This document shows positions 50,716 through 55,596 of a stretch of DNA of 55,596 bases, piece after piece. The notes under the pieces were generated by a model that worked only from the letters and a program-made list of their open reading frames with translations, was not told the origin of the DNA and searched no databases. Positions within the stretch are counted from its first letter, which is position 1. Every line of letters begins with the position of its first letter. The position numbers were made by a program, and so were the translations under genes. Origin of the DNA: a bacterium (GTDB lineage Bacteria; Desulfobacterota; JAPLJL01). The stretch is taken from contig JAQTNV010000022.1 in the NCBI GenBank assembly GCA_028713675.1, positions 1 through 55,596 on the forward strand, written 5' to 3'.

Positions 50716-51822
50716 ATGAACCGGAAAAAATCGCGGCCAAGCCGGCTGGTCCTGATCGACGGGGCGGGCGGTTATGTCGGCGGGCATCTGGTCGAGGAAT
50801 TCGCCCGCTCGGGCTACCGGGTCCGGGCCACGGATATGCAGAGGGCGGATTTTTCCGTCGCCGAGAAAGCCGGAGCTGAAGTCATCCCGGCTGATATCCT
50901 CAATCCTGCCGAACTGAAGAAGATAATGAAGGGGGTGGAATGGCTGGTCCATCCGGCGGCCGTCTTTGATTTAGGCGCACCCTGGGATGTCTTGTGCCGG
51001 GTGAATGTGGATGGAACCAAAAATGTCTGCCAGGCGGCGGTGGAAGCCGGGGTGAAGAAGATGCTGCATTTCTCCACCGGAGGGGTCTACGGCAAACCCC
51101 GGTTTACTCCCACCACCGAGGAGCATCCCCACCGGCCGATCGACGCCTATTCCCGAAGCAAGGAGATGGCGGAAAAGGTGATCCAGAAGTATGTGCGGGA
51201 TCACGGCCTGCACGTCCTGCTCTTCCGTCCCACCGCGGTTTACGGCCCCCGGGGGAAGTACGTGGCCGGCACCTTCATGAGCCTGCCCTTTGTCCTGAAG
51301 GGCTTTGGAATCAGCCGACTGCCCCTGATCCGGGGCGGCCAGCTCCTGAACATGATTCATGTCGAGGACATCGCCCGGGCGGCGGTTTTCGTCCTGGAGC
51401 GCAACGATATCTCCCCGGGTGAAGCCTTCAACCTGGCAGACTCGGATATCCAGACTGCAGAAGATTTTTTTACCACTTATGTCGAATCCAACGGCATGTC
51501 CGTTCTTTTCCGAGTGCCTTACCCGCGGAGGACTTTCGACCTGGTTTTCTCCGGGCTTTCCTACCTGCCTTCCAGTTCTCTCGAGCCGCTCAATCGCTGG
51601 CTGGGGAAAAAATGGGGCGAGGTGGTGAAAAAATACGATCTCGTTCCAGCCTTGGCTCCGAAGATAGCCAGAGATTCCTTCTCTTATTTCATGGGTGACC
51701 ATGCCTATACCAATACCAAGCTTTTGAACCTGGGATTCAAGCTGAAATATCCGGGCTTCCGGGAGGGCTGGCTGGAAACCGTGAAATGGTACCGGGACAA
51801 CCGCTGGCTGCCGCCAGCCTAA
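50716..51822 (+). CDS. NAD-dependent epimerase/3beta-HSD-like extended SDR
   Basis: The Rossmann fold is shown by LVLIDGAGGYVGGHLVEEFA (the family TGAxGFxG motif with Thr replaced by Asp-Gly). HFSTGGVYGKP and the catalytic YSRSK (Tyr and Lys of YxxxK) follow, then RPTAVYGPRG. The protein is 368 aa from ATG 50716 (MNRKKSRPSR), preceded by a G-run GGGGGGAATT. Extended SDRs with this pattern include sugar epimerases and sterol/3beta-hydroxysteroid dehydrogenases; the substrate cannot be read. Neighbouring CrtI-like, AOR and AttH-like genes hint at terpenoid or sterol-like chemistry, which is inference. Confidence 0.85.
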   Translation: MNRKKSRPSRLVLIDGAGGYVGGHLVEEFARSGYRVRATDMQRADFSVAEKAGAEVIPADILNPAELKKIMKGVEWLVHPAAVFDLGAPWDVLCRVNVDGTKNVCQAAVEAGVKKMLHFSTGGVYGKPRFTPTTEEHPHRPIDAYSRSKEMAEKVIQKYVRDHGLHVLLFRPTAVYGPRGKYVAGTFMSLPFVLKGFGISRLPLIRGGQLLNMIHVEDIARAAVFVLERNDISPGEAFNLADSDIQTAEDFFTTYVESNGMSVLFRVPYPRRTFDLVFSGLSYLPSSSLEPLNRWLGKKWGEVVKKYDLVPALAPKIARDSFSYFMGDHAYTNTKLLNLGFKLKYPGFREGWLETVKWYRDNRWLPPA

Positions 51823-51824
51823 AA

Positions 51825-52016
51825 AACCAGTTAAAAGTTTCGGGTTTCGAGTCTCTAGTTGAAATAAAAGAGAGAAAAAAAGGTTAAAGTTTTGAACCAG
51901 AAACTAGAAACCAGAGACCAGAAACCGGTTTTTGAATCATCAATCGTAAATATAAATTGCAAATTATTCTTACGAAATGAACTCGAAACTCGAAACTAGA
52001 AACTCGAAACCTACTT
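51825..52016. repeat. Word arrays (ctcgaaa, agaaacca) before the AOR gene
   Basis: Words ggtttcgagtctctagtt, agaaactagaaaccagagac and tandem ctcgaaactcgaaac fill the gap; the last are the same word as in the GNAT gene at 6070-6117, 46 kb away. Confidence 0.75.
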
Positions 52017-52028
52017 TTGGGAGTAAAG

Positions 52029-54131
52029 ATGCCTAAAGGCTGCCAGGGGAAAATTCTCTGGGTGGATCTCTCCGACCGCCGGCTCGAGGAAATCGAACCG
52101 GGGGAGAAGACCTATCGGGATTACCTCGGGGGCTACGGACTGGGAGCCCGGTTCGTGACCGAGCGGATGCCGGCCCGGACCGATCCCCTGGGAGAAAAAT
52201 CGGTTTTCGGCATGGCTTCCGGCCTGCTCACCGGCACCGGGGCGCTTTTCAGCGGCCGGTACATGGCCTTCGGCAAATCCCCCCTGACCGGGGGGTGGGG
52301 CGATGCCAATGCCGGGGGTTATTTTTCCGCGGAGCTGAAAGGCTCCGGCTACGACGCCGTATTTTTCCAGGGGATCTCGGAGACCCCCGTTTATCTCTGG
52401 ATCAACGAAGGGAAAGCCGAGATCCGGGAGGCGCGCGGGCTTTGGGGCCGGGACATCGTCGAAACCGAGGAATTGATCAAAAAGGAACTCGGGGACCCGA
52501 AAGTCCGGGTGGCCTCCATCGGGCCGGCCGGGGAAAATGTCTCCCGAATCTCCGGCATTGTGAATGACAAGGGCCGGATCGCGGCCCGTTCCGGCCTGGG
52601 GGCGGTGATGGGTTCCAAGCGGCTGAAGGCGGTGGCGGTCCGGGGAGGGAAGAAGGTCGAAGTCCAGGACCGGAAAGAAATCGCCGATCTGAACCGGAAG
52701 CTGATGGAAGGGTATGATCCCAAGGCCGATCCGGAAAAAGCCCGGAAAAGCCTGCGGATGTTTCCCCTGCTCGGGATGGCGATGTACCGGACCCTGTCTT
52801 TCTGGAACCGGCATTTTCCCGGGCTCGACCGCCTGATCCGGGACAACGAGATTGTGTTCCGGGGGATTTCCAACCGCTTAAATGACAGTATGATGCCGGG
52901 TCTGTGCCGGAAAACGGGATTCCAATTCATGAGCCAGCTGGGAACCCCGGGCCTGACCGTTCCGCTTTCCCGGATGGGGGATACCCCGGTCAAGAACTGG
53001 AAAGGGGTGATGGGAGAGGATTTCAGTTTTCAGGAGCTAAACCGCCTGGGAGACCGGAAGGTTTTGTCCTTTGAACGGGAGAAATTCCACTGCCAGAGCT
53101 GTCCGGTCGGATGCGGAGGGATCGTGGAAATTTGCTCGGGGAGGTTCCAGGGGCAGGAAGGGCACAAGCCGGAGTATGAGACCATCGGGGCCTTCGGAGA
53201 CCTGTGCCTGGTTTCGGATGTCGAAGCGGTGATTAACCTGAGCGAGCTCTGCAACCGGGCGGGCATCGACTCCATCTCCGCCGGTACCACCGTAGCCTTT
53301 GCACTCGAGTGTTTCGAGCGGGGACTTCTGACCGAGAAGGATTTCGACGGGATCAAGCCATCCTGGGGCGACGCCCGGGCGGTCGAGCAGATCCTGGAGA
53401 AAATGATCCGCCGGGAAGGGATCGGAGAGCTCCTGGCGGACGGCGTCAAGATCGCGGCCGGAAAAATCGGCCGGGGAGCGGAGGAGTTCGCGGTGCACGC
53501 CGGGGGGCAGGAACTCCCGATGCACCATCCGCTTCTGGTCCCCTCCATGGGGGTGGCGTATCTGGCTGAGCCGACCCCGGGCCGCCACACCATTTCCAAT
53601 CTTCAGTATCCCCGGCTGCTGGATCTCCCCCGGAAATATCCGGAAGCCATGTCCCAGCCGATCAGCCCTTCTTTTTCCCCGGCCCGGAAAATCCGCCGGG
53701 CCGAAGCTCGGATCCAGGTGACTGATTCCAAGTACATGCAGGTGGCCAACGCCTCGGGGCTGTGCCTTTTCGGCCTGACCCTGGGCGGACTACCCGTCCG
53801 GGAGTGGATCCGGGCCGCCACCGGCTGGGATGTCTCCGACCGGGAGATCCTGAAAAGCGGGGAGAGGATCCTCACCCTGAGGAGGATCTTCAACTTTCGG
53901 GAGGGACTCCGGATCGAGGATGTCCGCCTCCCCAAGCGGGTTTTGGGGAGGCCCGGGTTCAAAAAAGGACCCCTGGCCAATCTTTCCCTGGATCCGGCTC
54001 CCCGGGTGAAGGCTTATTGCGAGGAACTCGGGTGGGACCCGGTCACCGGGGAGCCTTCGGCGGAGAAGGTGAAGGAACTCGGACTGGAATGGGCGGTTAC
54101 CGATAAATTAACCCCGAATCCAAAATTCTGA
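52029..54131 (+). CDS. Aldehyde:ferredoxin oxidoreductase (tungsten/molybdopterin)
   Basis: AOR oxidises aldehydes (or reduces acids) with ferredoxin in the cytoplasm. The 700-aa protein has the N-terminal AOR fold (GKILWVDLSDRRLEEI, YLGGYGLGARF, FGKSPLTGGWGDANAGGYFS). The [4Fe-4S] ligands are C355, C358, C362 (CQSCPVGC) and C579 (ASGLCLFG). The length is somewhat above typical AOR (about 600-660). No tungsten transport or pterin genes are near. ATG 52029 follows GGGAGTAAAG. The specific aldehyde is unknown; the adjacent genes suggest a non-sugar, hydrophobic pathway. Confidence 0.92.
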   Translation: MPKGCQGKILWVDLSDRRLEEIEPGEKTYRDYLGGYGLGARFVTERMPARTDPLGEKSVFGMASGLLTGTGALFSGRYMAFGKSPLTGGWGDANAGGYFSAELKGSGYDAVFFQGISETPVYLWINEGKAEIREARGLWGRDIVETEELIKKELGDPKVRVASIGPAGENVSRISGIVNDKGRIAARSGLGAVMGSKRLKAVAVRGGKKVEVQDRKEIADLNRKLMEGYDPKADPEKARKSLRMFPLLGMAMYRTLSFWNRHFPGLDRLIRDNEIVFRGISNRLNDSMMPGLCRKTGFQFMSQLGTPGLTVPLSRMGDTPVKNWKGVMGEDFSFQELNRLGDRKVLSFEREKFHCQSCPVGCGGIVEICSGRFQGQEGHKPEYETIGAFGDLCLVSDVEAVINLSELCNRAGIDSISAGTTVAFALECFERGLLTEKDFDGIKPSWGDARAVEQILEKMIRREGIGELLADGVKIAAGKIGRGAEEFAVHAGGQELPMHHPLLVPSMGVAYLAEPTPGRHTISNLQYPRLLDLPRKYPEAMSQPISPSFSPARKIRRAEARIQVTDSKYMQVANASGLCLFGLTLGGLPVREWIRAATGWDVSDREILKSGERILTLRRIFNFREGLRIEDVRLPKRVLGRPGFKKGPLANLSLDPAPRVKAYCEELGWDPVTGEPSAEKVKELGLEWAVTDKLTPNPKF

Positions 54132-54158
54132 ATTCCCGGCAATATCAAAGGAGGATAA

Positions 54159-55115
54159 ATGGAAGATATCCATCGTCTTGACGAAGGGGCCCATCTGGAC
54201 GAGGTGATCGAGTGGTGGTACTTCAACGCCATCTTCGATCAGGACTGCGACCTCCCGGGCTGGTGCCTGCTCCAGCCCTTCACCCTGGCCCGGGGCCTGA
54301 TGGAAAATATCCACTTCGTCCTGATCCCCCCCGGGAAGCCGGTGATCGATCTTTCCTGGCACGGGTTGCCGGCCGGCAGCATCGAGACCAGCGAAAAAGG
54401 CGCCGACGTGAAATACGGGCAGAATTTCATCCGCGGGAAATACCCGCGCTGGTCCACCCACATGGAAAGGGAGATGGAAGGAAAGCAGTACGCGCTCGAC
54501 CTGGAATACCAATCACAGGTGGATTCCCAGTTCCGGATTTACCAGATCGGCAACTCCCGCCTGAACCACTTCGCCGTCTTCCGTTACGGGGTGGAGGGCA
54601 CGGTTACGGTCGCCGGGAAGAAGCATAAAGTCAAAGGGGTGGGATACTACGAGCACATGTTCGGCCTGATCGACCCGTCCTCCTCCCGGGGCTGGATCTG
54701 GTACTGCGTCCCCCGGACCCGGAATGGCGGCCTGGCCATCAACCTGGCCCTGGGGGTGGCCCCGGACGACTCGATCTTCCACAAATTTTTCTATTTTACC
54801 GAGGACGGCAAAAACTACGGCGAGTTCGTGAATTACTCCTTCGAGATCGAGGAGGAAAGGGAGCTCGAGGGCAACCGCTATCCCCAGCGCTTCCGGATCC
54901 GGGAAAAGAAAAAGGGAGGGAAACTGGATGTCCGGATCATCCGGGATGAAAACCCCTTCGCCCGGGTGCATTCCACCCCGTTCGCCAAGATTGCCTTTGT
55001 CAGCGGTTCGGCCAGGATGGAAGGGAAAATGACCTGGAAGGGCAAGACCTACGACCTCGCCGGCCCCAGTCTGGGCTCCGCTTTTTTAATTGTCTACGAA
55101 AAGCCGAAGGAATAG
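54159..55115 (+). CDS. AttH/CrtC-like lipocalin-fold protein
   Basis: The 318-aa protein begins with DEVIEWWYFNA, the EWWYF-type signature of the AttH/CrtC (hydroxyneurosporene synthase-like) fold. It continues with GVGYYEHMFGLIDPSSSRGW and WIWYCVPRTRNGGLAINLAL. CrtC family members hydrate carotenoid double bonds, while other AttH-like proteins have unknown roles, so the reaction is uncertain. It lies 27 bp after the AOR gene with a strong AAAGGAGGATAA ribosome site and is likely co-transcribed with it. Its place near a CrtI-like gene is notable. Confidence 0.72.
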   Translation: MEDIHRLDEGAHLDEVIEWWYFNAIFDQDCDLPGWCLLQPFTLARGLMENIHFVLIPPGKPVIDLSWHGLPAGSIETSEKGADVKYGQNFIRGKYPRWSTHMEREMEGKQYALDLEYQSQVDSQFRIYQIGNSRLNHFAVFRYGVEGTVTVAGKKHKVKGVGYYEHMFGLIDPSSSRGWIWYCVPRTRNGGLAINLALGVAPDDSIFHKFFYFTEDGKNYGEFVNYSFEIEEERELEGNRYPQRFRIREKKKGGKLDVRIIRDENPFARVHSTPFAKIAFVSGSARMEGKMTWKGKTYDLAGPSLGSAFLIVYEKPKE

Positions 55116-55248
55116 CCGACAGCGCTCGGAAAAGGGTGCACCGGGCAGAGCCGCAGCCAGAGCCTTTAGAGTTGGATTCAAGTTACAAGTGCACCACTTG
55201 ATTGTAGCCAAATAGTCCGGTTTTCTCGGCCTCTTCCGGAGATTGTCC

Positions 55249-55596
55249 CTAGCCCTTGGACGGCCCGGATTTGTATTCGGTCTCGATCCGGTCCTGGAAC
55301 TTCTGGAAGACGAACTTCCGCTTCAGTTTCATCGTCTGGGTCAGGAGCCCGTTTTCCACGGTAAAACCCTCGGCCAGGAAGACGAATTTCTGGGGGATTT
55401 CGTATCCGCCGAATTTTCCCTTGAGGCCCCCCAGGATTTCCCGGGAGAGCAGGTCCGTGATCTCCTTGCTTCTGATCATTCCCTCGGGATCCGTGGGCAG
55501 GCCGTGCTTCTCCGCGTAACCGGCCAGGGCCGGGAAGTTGGGGACAACCAGGCAGACATTGTAGGGACGGTTGAATCCGTAGATCATCGCGTTCTC
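55249..55596 (-). CDS. C-terminal end of a long-chain acyl-CoA synthetase/AMP-binding ligase (truncated by window)
   Basis: Only the last 115 or so residues are in the window; the frame is open to the right edge. The segment YGFNRPYNVCLVVPNFPALA, the later EIPQKFVFLAEGFTVENGLL and TQTMKLKRKFV match the C-terminal domain of long-chain fatty acyl-CoA ligases, including the adenylation Lys in the TxTMKLKR loop. It points towards the AttH-like gene (convergent, 133-bp gap without features). It would activate a carboxylic acid for the acyl-CoA enzymes seen elsewhere in the window. Confidence 0.8.
   Translation of the reverse strand, partial: ENAMIYGFNRPYNVCLVVPNFPALAGYAEKHGLPTDPEGMIRSKEITDLLSREILGGLKGKFGGYEIPQKFVFLAEGFTVENGLLTQTMKLKRKFVFQKFQDRIETEYKSGPSKG

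Overview
The window is a GC-rich stretch of bacterial chromosome that reads like an uncultured, anaerobic member of the deltaproteobacterial (Desulfobacterota-type) lineages. The reasons are the gene order hslV-hslU-argB-argD-argF-argG, a Rieske/cytochrome b complex linked to CCG-domain iron-sulfur proteins, many ferredoxin-like proteins, a tungsten-type aldehyde:ferredoxin oxidoreductase, B12-radical SAM enzymes, acyl-CoA degradation genes and DctP-type binding proteins. The taxonomic call is an inference from gene content. No rRNA, tRNA, CRISPR array, transposase or phage gene was seen.

Layout. 1-3.8 kb: an operon for a quinol-oxidising Rieske/split cytochrome b complex, ending in an unusual fusion of cytochrome c, a membrane helix, ferredoxin clusters and two CCG domains. 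3.9-7 kb: a DsrE-like protein, a radical SAM enzyme and a GNAT acetyltransferase resembling a reduced Nit1-type cluster, then a DEDDh exonuclease fused to a WYL-like domain. 7.2-11.6 kb (minus): a DUF362 ferredoxin and the serine-synthesis pair serA plus a class V aminotransferase. 11.7-22.1 kb (minus): hslV-hslU-response regulator-argB-argD-argF, then an Hsp70/J-protein module embedded between argF and argG. 22.3-32.4 kb: mostly single genes (peptide-binding lipoprotein, galU, LolA-like protein, plsY, an alpha/beta-hydrolase-like lipoprotein, a KimA-like APC transporter, a TRAP-type binding protein). 32.6-38.6 kb: a TetR regulator divergent from an acyl-CoA operon (HMG-CoA-synthase-like/DUF35 protein, SCP-x thiolase, hydratase 2) and facing an LCAD-like acyl-CoA dehydrogenase. 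38.9-46.7 kb: small membrane protein, two B12-radical SAM enzymes, DedA, a Cys-rich ferredoxin, a DUF1302-like outer membrane barrel. 46.8-55.6 kb: a second Cys-rich ferredoxin, a CrtI-like FAD oxidoreductase, a second TRAP-type binding protein, an SDR, AOR, an AttH/CrtC-like protein and the end of an acyl-CoA ligase gene.

Two kinds of repeat stand out. Most longer intergenic gaps carry short arrays of degenerate words of about 7 nt (the catagg, ctcgaaa, cccatct and tttaacc types, among others), with a different word at each locus. In several places these arrays run into genes, supplying stop codons, a C-terminal tail or part of a signal peptide. Separately, two copies of a 210-260 bp element bounded by 12-bp inverted repeats, and extended by further conserved sequence, lie near 8.5 and 28.9 kb, each next to such an array. 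Several common palindromic repeats and clear terminators are also present.

Working together, the genes suggest an organism that breaks down acyl-CoA, dicarboxylate-like or terpenoid-like substrates anaerobically, moves electrons among quinones, ferredoxins and CCG proteins, and makes its own serine and arginine.
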